This document shows positions 39,952 to 54,128 of a DNA stretch of 64,000 nucleotides, in pieces. A program made the translations under genes and the position numbers. The DNA lies in the NCBI RefSeq assembly GCF_047496725.1, contig NC_132985.1:50001-114000 (forward strand), written 5' to 3'. This DNA comes from Anoplolepis gracilipes. Its lineage: Eukaryota > Arthropoda > Insecta > Hymenoptera > Formicidae. How positions within the stretch are numbered: the first letter of the stretch is position 1; each line of letters begins with the position of its first letter. The notes beneath the pieces were generated by a model. It was not told the origin of the DNA. It saw only the letters and a program-made list of their open reading frames with translations, and made no database searches.

Positions 39952-40930
39952 GATGTATAGTCGTGTATATGTATAGTCGGTGGAATCATCAGATTTGCCG
40001 CTGAATAATCGATATTTTCAAGCTATTTAGAACGCATTTTGGAACGTCGGCGAATACGAAGTTTTTTAATTTCGGTATAGCAAGCAGATGGCGGAAATGC
40101 ACCTAGCTCTTAATGTATAGAAGTGATCGTTTAAGTTTAGGTATAGAGAGGCTCGAGACGAAGAAAACAGTCGGGAAGTAGGGAAGGATACGATACATCC
40201 TAATAGTTGGTCCAACAATTCGAAGCCGTGTGCGCAACAAACTATTTTTTGTGACTTTAAAACTTTTAAACGTTTTGTCTCAATGGCTTCTTCGTACAGG
40301 ATAATCGACTGTGATGGTCTCTTTAATGAAAGATATACTTATTATTAGCCTTGCTATGACCGTTAATAGAACCACAGAGTTTTATTTCCAGCCAAAAATT
40401 ATTGTACCTTCCATGCCAATAATATTATATGTATTAATATTTCATATTTCATGTAGATATTAAGCAATCCGTGTACAAAATTCATATAAATTTTCAATTA
40501 AAATTGTGATAAGCGATAAAAAAAACTTTATTAAGCCGAGACCTACTGCTAGCGTGTCAACATCGTAATTCGTAATTGAATAAATGAATGAGTCGTCAAA
40601 AAATCCATCACGAGACTTGTAATGATGTTTAAATGCTGTTTAAATTCTAATTGGACAGCAGAAAAAAATGTGGATCGCTTAATCGGCATTTAATTTCTTC
40701 AACAATAAAACATTATTCCGTCACTATTTTTTATTAAATATATGTATGTTGTTTACTGTATAACAATTTATCGGCAGCTGACCGAAATTGTATATTTATA
40801 CAGCTGCAAATAATATCAGCTCTATTTTATATGTTGGATAGAAATAATAATAATGATAAGAAAGTAGCGATTTCGAACAAATATGCTATGTATATAAAAT
40901 GCATGTTCCAAATCAAATCATTTAAATCAC

Positions 40931-40995
<65 letters not shown>

Positions 40996-41902
40996 AGTTA
41001 TTTCAATAATTCTATCGACTTTAATGAGCTTTCATGTCAGTCTATAATCACTTTTAATTTCCAGAGAGAGTTCTATGTGTAAAAATTACTATTATACTTA
41101 CAATTTATTTATTAAACAAATTAGATTAGCAGACACCAAACATACAAGTATAATATACTGTATAATATATTGTGAGATGAGATGCTGGTCATATTTCGAA
41201 TGTTCTATCGACTTTAAATGAGATTTTGTGTTATTTTTTGTGTCGTATACTGTCTGAACAAAGTTCTAGATCTAGATATATATGTAAAAATTATCACAAT
41301 GCTTATTAAATAATAAATTAAATATCGAAACGTCGCGCCGATATAACATGAATCTCATTTACGTCTAGTGTTTCGGGTGATCTATTTAATATAATATAAT
41401 ATAATTATCTAATATATAATATTCGAATAATTTTTACGCGTAAAACCATTGCAACATTCTCAAGTGCTTAAAATTTAAAGCAAGAAAAAAAATGTCGAAA
41501 AACAAAGTGAGACGCAGCGTGAATCTGGAGTGTCAGTTTGTCCAGATTTTTCCCCGGCTTATTCTTTTAATAACCGGCATGTTATTTCTTTAATCTCTTT
41601 AATTTCTTTTCTCGAAAGAACGAGAAAAAAATTAATTCCGTGAATAATACATACGTAATAAATTACCTCATATGTAATAAAAATTATCCGATTGTTCGCA
41701 CAAAATCCGATCCCAAGTCTGCTCATCTTGTCTTAATCCTTCATTGATGCATCTTCATAAGCACTCACTCTGACGACATTTTGCACGACACTCCAGACTT
41801 CTATACGCGTTTATTGATACGCGAAATCTATGTCGATATATACTTTGCCTTCCCGCTTACGTCGTCATACGATATAAGAAAATCACCTCTACAGCGGTCA
41901 TG

Positions 41903-41954
41903 TAAGTAGTAAGTAGTAAGGCTGGTATGCGTGCTGCGTGCCGCGTGCCACATG
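41903..41954. repeat. Two adjacent 7-bp arrays, TAAGTAG and (A/C)TGCGTG-type
   Basis: 2.6 copies of TAAGTAG (41903-41920) and then four degenerate heptamers ATGCGTG, CTGCGTG, CCGCGTG, CCACATG (41927-41954). Confidence 0.75.
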
Positions 41955-42071
41955 CCTCGTATCGCTATGCGCGACTGTATATGCGCGACGGTTAGGTTGT
42001 AACAATGGTTGTAATTCCCGTCGACTCGTCCCGGGAATCGTCCGCGATGTTTTTTGCCCGTACGACGCTTC

Positions 42072-42144
42072 GCGCCGAGCGCCGAGCGCCGAGCGCCGTG
42101 CGCCGTGCGCCGCGCGCCGCGCGCCGCGCGCCGCGCGCCGCGCG
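42072..42144. repeat. 7-bp tandem array, GCGCCG(A/T/C)
   Basis: Ten consecutive heptamers in which only the last base changes, in blocks: A three times, T twice, C five times. The block order suggests successive local expansions. Confidence 0.92.
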
Positions 42145-43282
42145 TGTTTATTCTCTATACTCTTTGCTCCGCGACGAAATAATTGTATATAGCTAGTGAT
42201 AGTAAATAGTAATTTTTCTCTACACGGAGAAAGTATAACAATAAAAATTACAATATAATGTGTAATATTTGTAATCGTGAAATATATTAACATACATATA
42301 CATACACATATATACGTATACACGAAGAAATCACGCGCGATATTTTCATTCAATAATATACTCGTACATATGTATAGACGAATTTTATATATACACCTAC
42401 GAGTATTGTTTTACAAAGGAATAGTACAATTATTCAAATATTTGGATATAAACAAATAATCGTTAATAAACAATAGGACAAAGATATAATTTATCATTTT
42501 GATAGTTTGTACAGAAAGGGTGATTAATGCCTTTACAAATAAATTTAAAAGTCTTTTGTCGCTTGAAACTATTATACTTACAATTAGTACGACTATATAC
42601 CTAGTTTCAATTTACTCACACGTCGATTAATTTCTTGCATTTGACATACTGAATACCCAACTCGCCGTTGGGGATGATCACGACGCGAACTCGGACTCGG
42701 ACTCGGAGAAGGTATCGTGCGAGTTACGTGCGCGTATAACGATGCACCGTCGCGTCGTATGCAGACGATTAGTATGCCGTTCCCCCGATACTTTATAGCG
42801 CGAATTATAATGCCACCCGGAATGCGATAATGATCGCGTTCCATGTTCCATCGTTTGGCTCACACGGGCTCATTAATATTGATTAGATCAATTTCCATCG
42901 ATCAAACTGCAAAGGCGCATCGCGTCGCCTTCGCGCTACGTCTCCATCGTGCGATCAAAGAGTTCCGCGACGAGTAACTATAATTTCTTCTTTCCCGCGC
43001 GAGAAAAAGGACCTCGCTACGATAGGTAGCTCGTCATACGCGTAGATCGTATGTATTGTATAATATATAATAGATCGTCCAAGTTTTACTCTTTCGTTTT
43101 CTTGATTTCTTGATTCGATTCGGTTACCAAAGTAACCAATATGGCCGGTGTGACTTTTCCAAAAGATTTATGAAATTCCTCAACGATTTCTCGAAAGAGA
43201 GAATTTTCTGTCAGGATTGTAAATTGCAAAATTACAACCAATTTAGTAATTGGTCAATTTATTAATGTAACGTGGCATTACG

Positions 43283-43284
<2 letters not shown>

Positions 43285-43347
<63 letters not shown>
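43285..43347. repeat. TA microsatellite
   Basis: About 31 TA repeats. Similar TA runs are at 20450-20533 and 35709-35764. Confidence 0.95.
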
Positions 43348-43349
<2 letters not shown>

Positions 43350-45889
43350 ACATATATCCATTCTTTCTTTATATACCTATCATACACGCAGTTGTATAAT
43401 TGTAATTAATAAGATACATACATTTGTTAATTAAAATTTATACACTTTTTTCCCCTCCTAATAATAATACATCGACACAATTACGTTACGTAGTAGCAAG
43501 TAAGTAAGATTGTTATATTTTTTAGAGGAAAAGACAACAACAATTCGAGTATTCAAATATTCACAATATTTCGTAATACATGTCAAGGATACAGTACGAA
43601 TCTATTTACTGTCTTCCTGTAAAGTATAGTCCTAAATAACGAAATAAAGAGAAGAAAAGAAAAAACGCACGCGAGCGCGAGTTATCTATGTTATGTAGAT
43701 TATGCACTTTGTCAACGTAAATTACGCGGAGAGAGATAGTTGACGCAGATTACTAATGCACCTAGACGTAGACCGTTTGCTATTTGCACGTAGTGTCTAG
43801 GATTGCATTTTACTTATTCGACGAGTTTCAAATGGAAAAAGAGGAAGGAAGGTGTAATCGCGTGTCAGCCGCAGGCGACGGCAGCTTGGATTTGGATCTT
43901 GCCTCGCGGTATTCGTCCGTAACAATAGAAGAAATAAATTATGTATCATTTTGCACTTTCGCTCTTTTTCTCTGGTGAATTTAATCGATTTTGCGGTCCA
44001 CCAGTAATTTTATAGCGCCGCGAGCGAACGAATTAAGAGAACGCGTGAGGCAAAAAATATTTCGCGTAATACAGTACAATGTTGTACTAGTATTTCGATT
44101 ATCGCAAATCAGGAATCGTATAATAATTTTTTTATTAACTCTTTATTATTTGTTACAAAACTTTGTATCTCCCGTAGCTCAATTGCACGTGTCACGTGAC
44201 GTACGTGAGATTTTTTCGCAGAGGAAAAACAAAAAAATTAAGAAAAAAAAATAGTTTAGGATTTAAGTTGATAAATACCGCGCAAGAAGAATTATTTTTT
44301 TTTTTTTCGAAAAGTATAAATGTATAATGGGATGTATAAACTTTCGGTAGTAAAACTGTCATCTTTTATTATGTAAGTTTTTCATGGAAAAACGACATAT
44401 TGTATTGTATGCATAATATTGTTGGTATGAAAGTTATATGTATTATTACCTACTGACGCGCGCACGCAGTGCTAAGCGCATTGTTTCTTTATTCTACTAT
44501 GCTAATCAAATAGCATGTTAGTTATGTAATTTACGCAAAGTAATTCCTTCCAATTAATTGTTTATTATACGTGATGGCAATACATTATAAGCAAGATACC
44601 TTCACTTCTGCGTCTGAATATTAACATGTGCCACACGCGTAGTATAATAATCGATTATTTGCTATTGGTAATTGCCAATTAATTCATAATCCTGCCGTCA
44701 TTGACGAAAGTAAACGCTATACTTGATTGAAATACACTTTGAGCATCGTAACGTCCGATTTGTAATCGAAAACTACTTTGTTGTATACATTATATATATT
44801 AAAGACGCGCTCTCTCGTTGTCAGTTATTTTTGACAAGGCGCTGTACCTGCCGCATCCTAATTGACGAAAAATAAAATAAATTAATGCGTCATAAAATTA
44901 AAAATATGTATATGCAATAATATTATCAATAAAGTCCTATCAATTTTTTTGAAAGATATGTTATATGCTTGATATAATATCAACCGCGACCAATTAATTG
45001 ACAATTAAATCAGCTTCTGTCTTTCGGGAACTATTGTACCTATAAATTTCCCTCGCTCATCGCTCAGATTGTTCGTCGTAAGAGTTTGTAAGTGTTTTGA
45101 AATTATATATTATGTATGTCGTTCGGATCATTCTTTAAATCCAGGCTAAAATTACGGCTTTAAAATTACCGGCTATTGACAAAGGTAGTTGAGAAACCCT
45201 GATACGTACAGGCGTCAAACCTGTTCCAACTTCTGGATCTCGAATACGTTCTGTATAGTGTCTTTCGTATTTCGTTCCAACATCTTCACTAATGAGCAAT
45301 TGAAACCTGAGTCCGACCGGACCTTGCGCGCGTGAGGTGTGCGTGTACCTGCGCACACGCACATAGGAACGAAATCGATGAAACGCGCGACGTTTATCAA
45401 CCCGAGGTTTTTCGCGACAATAATTTCTTGCGTAAATTTGTAGGACTACCAGATTAAGTTAATCTCATTAAGAGAAGAAGAAAGAAAGAACAAAAGATAT
45501 TCTCACATATGGGGTGCAAAAATAAAATAAATACGCAACAATTAATAAATGAATATAAATGTATGTATAATATGATTAATATAAATTGATAAAATAATAT
45601 GATAAAATAAATTATGATTACACGATCGGAGTCTTATCTTGCTTCATTAAAAGACTCAAATGTTGTACGCGTGGTTTGTTTTTGAATGATTGAATCAATG
45701 GAAGTCTGTGAGAGCAACTGTGAAATGATTATAAGCAAAAAGAACAAATTGATTAATGCGCGTGTAAGTATTACATAAATTGAGAAATTTTAATAAGCAG
45801 TGAGAATAACAAAACTATATTTTGTCTCTTTTCAAATTTATAAGAAAAAAATTTTCTTAGAATTTTTAAGAGAGCGAATGTATGTAAAT

Positions 45890-45953
<64 letters not shown>

Positions 45954-47364
45954 AAGAAAAGGAGAGAAAAGATGCAATGATAAGAACTGATAATAAGAGA
46001 ATATGATAAGATTGTATATATACACAAGACGAGAGAAAAGACTTTTATAATTTTCGCACCTCAACTTTACAACTTTTCTATATCCGCTATAAGTATCGTA
46101 ATTACTGGTTGCAATGAAAACCTGATTTGCAATCACGCTTTCATTCTTCTTTCTTTTCTTTTTTTTTTTTTCTTTTTTTTTTAATAAAACGTCCATTTTT
46201 CTCGCGAGCAAGTATTTTGCAAAATAAATAAGTTAAATAACATGTTTGTCAACCAGTGGACATTATCGACATTGATACACTCAATGAGTTGATTCAGTTA
46301 CAATTTTATCATTAGATACGCAGTGGATTTCGCCACACATACGCATCTCTAATGTGATGATTATCTACACTTCATTATTAATTTGTATATAACAATTTAT
46401 ATAACATTCTATACAATTTTTTCCAAGTATTTTTATAAAAAAAAAAAAAAAAAAATCTCTTGAATAAAGTATTCTTACTTGGAAGAAAACAACAGAAAAT
46501 TATGACCACCAATTACAAAGATATTTACGAATTAGATTTAAAATTGATAAATTATATAAGCAAGTATATTTTAGTGTAGCTCTCTATATATCGTGCAAAA
46601 CTTTTTCTCTTCTTTGAGAAATAATTTCTCGCATTTTTCGAATATTTCACAATCTGCAAAATATCTCAAATTCATGCTCATATCAAAGAATAAAATTCAA
46701 TGAGCCAAGCTGAAACAAGGCGAGAAACGAAACTGAGAGAGGAAGCACGCGAATAAATCGAGCATGCTCAAGGGAAGAAAAAAATATCAGAGGGTGCAAG
46801 GAAGAAGAAAAAGAAAGAAAGAAAAAAAGCCAGTGCTGTTGCGAAACGTAAGAAAAAAAGGTTGTGCTGGTTGGCGCCGTTTGGCCAGGAATTCACGCCA
46901 CATATTCTTTTTTGTTCTTCTCCTTTTCTTTTCTCCATCAGGTTTTTTTCTGCTTCTTCCTCGTGAGCGCCAGCAGTTGGTTGACGTTTTTCGTCCAAAA
47001 TTCGTCTTTCTCGCTTTCCGCTACGAAGCTATAAATTGCGCGATACTTTTTTATTTGCGCGTCTACAGCGGTCGTAAAAATTTAGCACGATTGTTACAAC
47101 GACTTATAAATATGATCGTAAAATATACAAAGAAGAAGAGATTCGTTTCAATATTATAATGGCAAAAAATTTATTAATCAATTATCAATATCATTTTTAT
47201 ACCCATTCAATTCATGACAACGATACTTGAGAATTAGCACAATTCCAATTGATAGAATTTAATTGAATAAAAGACTTTAATCAATATAGAATTGTTAGAA
47301 ATATTACTCAATTTAATAGAAATATAACTAAAAAAATAAAGAGAATGAGATTTTAGTAGTAAAG

Positions 47365-47421
<57 letters not shown>

Positions 47422-47697
47422 TTTATTTCTGCGAATTCATTTCATTATTAGCATTCATTGGCGTTATACATAATTCTATTATATTTACACCTTTACAATC
47501 GGCATTCACTGACGCTACTTAGTTCGTTCTCATTCGTTTTGAGAAGAATCGTGTGTTCTACTTCTTCAATCGTAATCACTGAAACGTGACCGCGTTTGAC
47601 AGTCATTGATTAAGCTGTCATCGATATAATATCCTCTCAGGCTAAATTCTATGCTTCACATATTATATCGACGTTTCTCCTCTCGAATTATTTATAC

Positions 47698-47735
<38 letters not shown>

Positions 47736-48520
47736 GCGCAGCACAAACAGAACATGTGTGCTATATGTATAATCGCAGACATGTAATTGCACTTCCTCAT
47801 TTTGTATTGTTTATTCCATGATGGCAAACGATCAAAATGAAAATTGATACAGAGTACTGAAACCTCTCGGTTTATCAAAATCGAAGTGTCTGAAGATAAA
47901 ACCATAATTTACACATCAATCGTGAAAAAATAGCGTTACGAAACCGTTTGTCATAAAATATTTAAATATATTATAAAATAAATATTATGCATATAGATAA
48001 GAAAACTTATTCTCGGGATCGTAACCTTGACATATTTTATCAACTTTATGACTCTGAGTATATGTATAAGCTCTAAAAGATTTTAACTGTTGCTGATACG
48101 TAAATAATTAATGAAAAAATACTCTTTCTCTATACAATTTTTTTACAAATTTATCTCTTAACTTTAATGTCTTTAATATTCGTACTTGTATGGTTTCATT
48201 TTCCTCAAAGTAATATATATATATATATATATATCCCTTACTCCGTATTGTTGTTTTGGGCACTTTCTAACCGTACAGGTGGGTCAGCGCATTTTTCACA
48301 AGTTTACTATTTTATAAAAGTGTTTTGAAAAACCTGAAAAAGTTATATATACTAATTATATACATAATTATATATCTTCTTTCAGCATTCTAAGTAAATT
48401 CTAAATAATAAATTTGAAAAATAATTTATTTAAATATATATTATTTTATGATTATTCGTTATCGAGAAATTGACGTTTTAGGAAAATTACGGACAAAAAT
48501 AACCCACCAATATAAAATAA

Positions 48521-48563
<43 letters not shown>

Positions 48564-50174
48564 TGCTTGTATTAAATTAAAATTCCATAGGATTTAAAAG
48601 AAAAAGTTATACTTTTCTAAAAATGCGCAAATCCATTTAGGGAGAAATTTAAGACGAATTTTCATGTAGACCAATTTCTTTTCATCAATTGACATCTTTG
48701 CGGAGAGAATTGTGTAACGCACTTCCGGATGCTTCCATAACAATCATTTATATCAATCTAATGTCTGATTCGATATAGTTTAATTTGTATTTTGTAACAA
48801 ACCTAACAGACACATAATCAATCTGTCGATACAAAGGCATTTTTCTAATTGGAACGTTCGCGTTCTCGAGAGTATCTTAGGTTGGTGTCAATCACAGATA
48901 ATAGCGCGCGCGCAACATGCAATCCGTTAGTAGCGCGCAATAATTGGCGATAACCTTGAGGGCGTCGCGTCGGCGTGACGTTGTAAATACATAACATGAC
49001 AAGAAAGAACGTTAGCTGTCTCCTAATTGATTCAATTTCGGCGGTGGAGAGTCTCGCGGCTCGCGGCAAGCTATACTGGCAAAACGAGCTCGCGCAGTAA
49101 TTTTGCCGGGGTCAAAAGTTGCCGCCGCGTGTTTCGTCTGAAATGCTCTGCCACGAAATTTCGACGAAAATTAGAAAAAGGAAAGAAACGCGAAAGGGAA
49201 TGAAGAAATTCTGACACGAGGAAAATACTTTTGAAATAATAAAAATCCTCTTTCAGAATTTCACTTTCAAAAATGCGAGCGTGGAATAATATTTTTTTTA
49301 ATACTTCTTTCTCTTATTGTTAGTAAGATAGACTTTTGCTTCTTCTTGATTTTAAATATGTTAATTTTTTATAAGTTTTAGTGTAATATAGTGTACTTTA
49401 TTTTAATACTAAAACTCTGTAATTGTACATGTATCTCAATCTACATAGATAAAGGTTAATTTTATATTAAATATTTTAAAAAATATTCCGAAAAACGTTC
49501 CTCGTGTTTTATTGCAAAAGATAGAATTTAATGACCTACGATATGGAAATAAAATATTCGGTAAAATGTGCAACACGTTGTTTAAAAATTCCATTAATTA
49601 TTCAATCGATTATTATGTGTCCATTTACGCACCATTTATATTCTACGAATATTTTTCCTACAAAGTCATACTATGCAGTGTCGTTATAATATATTATACA
49701 CTAATTATCATATTATCGTCGTATTGCAAATAATAGATTAACATATACGATCGACTCGAGCGTTTAATCTACCTAATCACGACTGTCGTATCTCGAAAGA
49801 GCTTTATCCCACACAAGTCGACATTCTCAAACTCTTTCATCAACGCGAGTCACTCGAAATTATTCTGTTTTTAATTCGAACGTCGAAAAGAAAAACGAGT
49901 ATGCTATATTATTAAAGAAAAAAAAATTTAAAGAACTTTTTTTTTCTATCGAGAAAAGCGGCGGCGCGTTCGAGAATTAACATCGGTGGTCATTGACGAG
50001 CGAGAAGATCAAATTTCCCACGAGCTAATGGAGCTCTTGAAACAAACTTGAGGATAGTCCAAGCCTGGCTCTCGACTTCCGTTCACCTGTGCCAGGTTGA
50101 GCACCATTCTGACAAAGCCGAACTCTCCCACGCATCTGCTCTCTCCTTTTGTGGTCTTCTATCTCTATCCCTCT

Positions 50175-50182
<8 letters not shown>

Positions 50183-50262
<80 letters not shown>
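50183..50262. repeat. CA microsatellite
   Basis: About 40 CA repeats without interruption. Confidence 0.97.
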
Positions 50263-50264
<2 letters not shown>

Positions 50265-51545
50265 TCTCATTTCATCCGACTGCATCCTTGTTCCTTCTCT
50301 CTCAAGTCTGTCCCTTCTCTCTCCTGATCTGTCCTCGTTCGTTCTTTCTGTCGCTCTCTACGGTATGCTTTGAGATTCGCCGCCCGAGGTGGTGCGCCTT
50401 CCCCTTCCCCTTCCCCTTCCCCTTGCCTTTCCCTTTCCATTCTCCTCTACTTCTCTGCCTGTTCTCGCCGGTCCCGATGTAACGACGGGTCAAACAGCTG
50501 ATTCGCCAAGGGGGTCAGCCACCCTTGACTCTGTTGCGTTCTGTTGAAACTTTACTGCAACTTGTCGATAAGAGAGTAGCCAGGATAATTGGCGCTTAAA
50601 TTTGAAGAAGAGAGAATTACGAAAAGTTTTATCGATGAGCGCGACAGGAGGGTACCGCGTTTCTGGCGTATAAAATCTACGCTGATTAACTTTCAATTGC
50701 TGATTAATTCCGTCATATAAAAAAAAAAAAAAAAAAAAATAAAAAAATAAAAAAAAAACAGAAAAGTTCACCTTCCCTGAAGTGTATATGAATAAAAATA
50801 TATTAGCTGCGTTAAATTAATCATGAAATATTGACAAAACTTTTTCATAAATTTATTCATGTTATGAATGTGTTACCATCGGTTTCCAGTGTCCATGCTG
50901 CAGCACGCATAATGTACAACGCGTTCCCATGCGACATTTACGGAGGCGGAGGGACGTTTGCAAACGCTCTCGGTGCCGAGGCTGGGTCAACTGAGTATCT
51001 GACGCATTATGCTAATCGCACGCGCGCTCACTTCACTTTCTCGCCCTCATATACGTATATATGGATCAGAGGGTTAGCGACGATCTTATCTTTTCCAGAG
51101 CACGCGGAAAAAGAATGAAAGATTTCCTGATTTCCCGTTCTCTTTATGCACGCGTTACCCTAGACAGAGGGTTTGTGTCATGCTCCGTCATACGTCCGAC
51201 AATGTCGACGAATGAATCATAGCACGTAACGCCTCCAATTAAACGAATTCAACGAATCGCGGGGTATACGTTTGTTCGAATGTCTGATGATGCATTAAGA
51301 AAATTAACATGCTCTAAAATGCCGTAACCATCCATTGACGTCGGAATGGAATTTCCGAGACCTTTGTATGTAAAATTTATTTGAACGATCTGTAAAAGAT
51401 TTAAGAGACATTCTTTAGAATATTGATTCATTTTCATGTTTTTATTTCGTCACAACTACCTACTTTTGCAACTAGAAAAAGATAGTAGAGATTTTTAATT
51501 TTATTAAATATAATTTATAAGTATATATAAAACTTTAAAGTTTTA

Positions 51546-51612
<67 letters not shown>

Positions 51613-52854
51613 TCCCTCCCTCCCTCCCCCTCCCCTAGTACTTTATTTTCCATTTTACTCTATTATCTTTGTTATAACGAGTGTATAATAAAATCACTAT
51701 TTAGTGTCATTTATCATCAGATTATTTCATGTAATTCCAGCGAATAGTAATTTTCATCGACGCATATATCGCAAAGCGATTTCTTTTTAATTCATCTCAC
51801 ATGGACCATCCATCATAATCTATGCAATAAATCACGTCGCTTTAATAAAACATCCTTGTACGTCACGAAGAACGTCAACGACACGATGCCATGGCGCAAA
51901 ACAAACCTTTCCGATCGAACCGCGATTTCCAATCGAGTAGTCGACATCAACCCGAACATAGAAGGCTTTCCACCAATCTATCCCCCCCCCCCCTCTCTCT
52001 CCGGCAAACTACTCAGCCTATTCGTGAGTGCCCCGATGCATGCACACGATTTCATGAATTGACAGAGCTATCAACGCGCTCGTCAAGCCGCGATAATCGG
52101 TCACTTCGTCGACGTTTTCCCTTTCCTTATTTAAGGAATATCCCACATTTTGTTTATCGAACAGTTTCTTTGACGAACGATAATTTCCAGCGCGAAAAAT
52201 AAAAAAAAAATGCATTCTACGCGATAAACGGAATCGCAAATTAAAATGTTATCGTGAAATTAGGTCCTTTTGAAAATGAGAAAATCAATCTTTCTTAAAA
52301 ACAAGCTGGAAAATATTAGCCGAGCAAGCTGTATCTTTAATATTGAATTTCATTACAAATATATTTATGTACACGAATTTTATCTTCTATAGGTAAAATT
52401 TTATTTACATAGTCGTTTTCAAAAGAATTATTCCGTTCTTAATTCATAAAACAAACATTTTTCATAGCGGGTTATTAGACTCAAAATCATTATATCTATC
52501 ATCATATCTCTCTGTTATGAAATAAGAAATTATTTACGCTAAAACTTCATTATGTTGTTATACGCATAAGCATATACCATATATAGTACACGTAAAGTTC
52601 GAAATACTTGTAATATTAATTTTTCATAAAGAAAATATGTCATCAAGAAAAATTCATTGGGCATTTTTTGGACATTGGGAATTTTATATGCACAATCGTA
52701 CATGCAAATCGTTGCGTTTTTACAAGCCATTAGTGAATAGTGAAGAGCAAGTGGCACAAGAGAGAGTTCTTTATTTAATAAAACATTACTCCTTAAACTT
52801 GTGTTACAGAATTGGGCAAAACTGCACTAGAATCCATAATAAATGTATGTAGGA

Positions 52855-53415
52855 TGTCATTTTAATCTATCACCCCTTTTATCTTTGTAGATTAAAGTCT
52901 AATCAAAAATATGTTCAGAGATCAAAGATAGTCATTTGAAAGCCGCGTAAAGATCTTCAATGTTTTAAGTGAAACTTTCTGCTTTTCATTGCATATTCTT
53001 ATAGCTTATTTCGAAAGCTTTTTAAAACATTATAATAAAGTATTTTTTCATTAAGTACTTTCGAGTTATAAAGTTATAATAATAATAAATAAAAAAAAAA
53101 AAAAAAAAAAAAAAGATATATTAATTTTCGATTATTTCACCTTAATATTTTTATGCAGAGAAAAACGAAATGAATCAATTGGTGTATGTAATAAGTATGT
53201 ATATGTATAGAATGTATATATTTTTTCTTTAGAACGACTATGTGCTTTCTTTATTCACAATACTGTAGCTTTTGACTTTCAAACTATCCAAGTTCAAATC
53301 AATGGCATACCATCTTCTGTCCTCCTTCGAACCAAACAACTTTTATCTAATAAACATATTTTTTATTAGACTTTAGCTTGTGAAGATAAAAGAGGTGATT
53401 GATTAAAATGGGACA
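52855..53415. mobile_element. Old TIR element (MITE-like), diverged arms
   Basis: The left region 52855-52930 (atgtcattttaatctatcacc... then cttttatctt and taaagtctaat) aligns with the reverse complement of the right region 53335-53413 over about 75 bp at roughly 80% identity by eye. The 400-bp interior is AT-rich with a poly-A run (about 53088-53114) and no open frame of note. It fits a much older non-autonomous inverted-repeat element than the one at 26107-26912. Confidence 0.45.
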
Positions 53416-54081
53416 TATCCTATATAATTCATTTACTGTATATTTTCGTTTCAATATAATTTTACGAATTGCTCACTTAAAACATTGATCGCGAAATTAT
53501 AAATCACCTAGTGTCAGGTTGCTCCAATTTCTTCGCGCGCGCGTAAAATATTGCACGCACGCAGTGCATCATTACACATATTCCACTAATTGTAAGCATT
53601 GTAGCATGCGGATTTGTAAACGCGGCGATGTAAATATCAACGTTGGTAATTTAATTTGAGGTTAAACGCGACGGACGGCCGCACGGGATTGCTCAAATTC
53701 GCTGAAAAACCGCAGACTTCGTCCTGCGAACAAACGGAATGTGGATATGGTACCATATGAACGAAAACGTAGCTTTTCCGTGCACATCGGATTTACACAT
53801 ATACGCAAATATAAATTAATAAATTTTTTCGAAACAATCAATTATATTAATAATAGTTGATTGAGTTTGTTACTGTCCTAGGTCTATAATATATAATAGA
53901 TAATATATAAAAATGAATAATATATATGTGTGTGTGTATATGTACATAATTTACAATTGACCCAAAAGCGGATTGCTACTTGCGATATAAAAAAAAAATA
54001 TCGGTAGGAGAATTTTTAAAAAATTTCCCTTAATCCCAATAACATTATGTGAAAATTCTCTGTATTTTCTAGAGAGAGAGA

Positions 54082-54128
<47 letters not shown>

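Larger units (their letters stand above)
37226..46000 (-). other. Giant glypican intron, part 3 (repeat- and CpG-rich)
   Basis: Holds the EGF-like relic (37234-37320), a CpG-dense patch (37860-38390), several short 6-, 7- and 10-bp arrays (37925-42144), CT at 40937-40986, TA at 43285-43347 and GA at 45893-45950. Positions 40000-40900, 41080-41880 and 44260-45100 are plain AT-rich sequence without motifs. Confidence 0.65.

Noticed and set aside
42593..42844. Minus-strand frame ending VCQMQEINRR before a gtgagt, considered as the glypican first exon
   Set aside because: It lacks a signal peptide, and the residues do not match the N-terminus of glypicans; the donor context (cgt|gtgagt) is weak.
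45135..45400. Overlapping minus-strand frames considered as transposon protein
   Set aside because: Neither frame contains a transposase or reverse transcriptase motif.
50831..51118. 95-codon plus-strand frame with Cys and Gly-rich stretch
   Set aside because: No family resemblance, weak acceptor context and no donor; not enough to call a gene.
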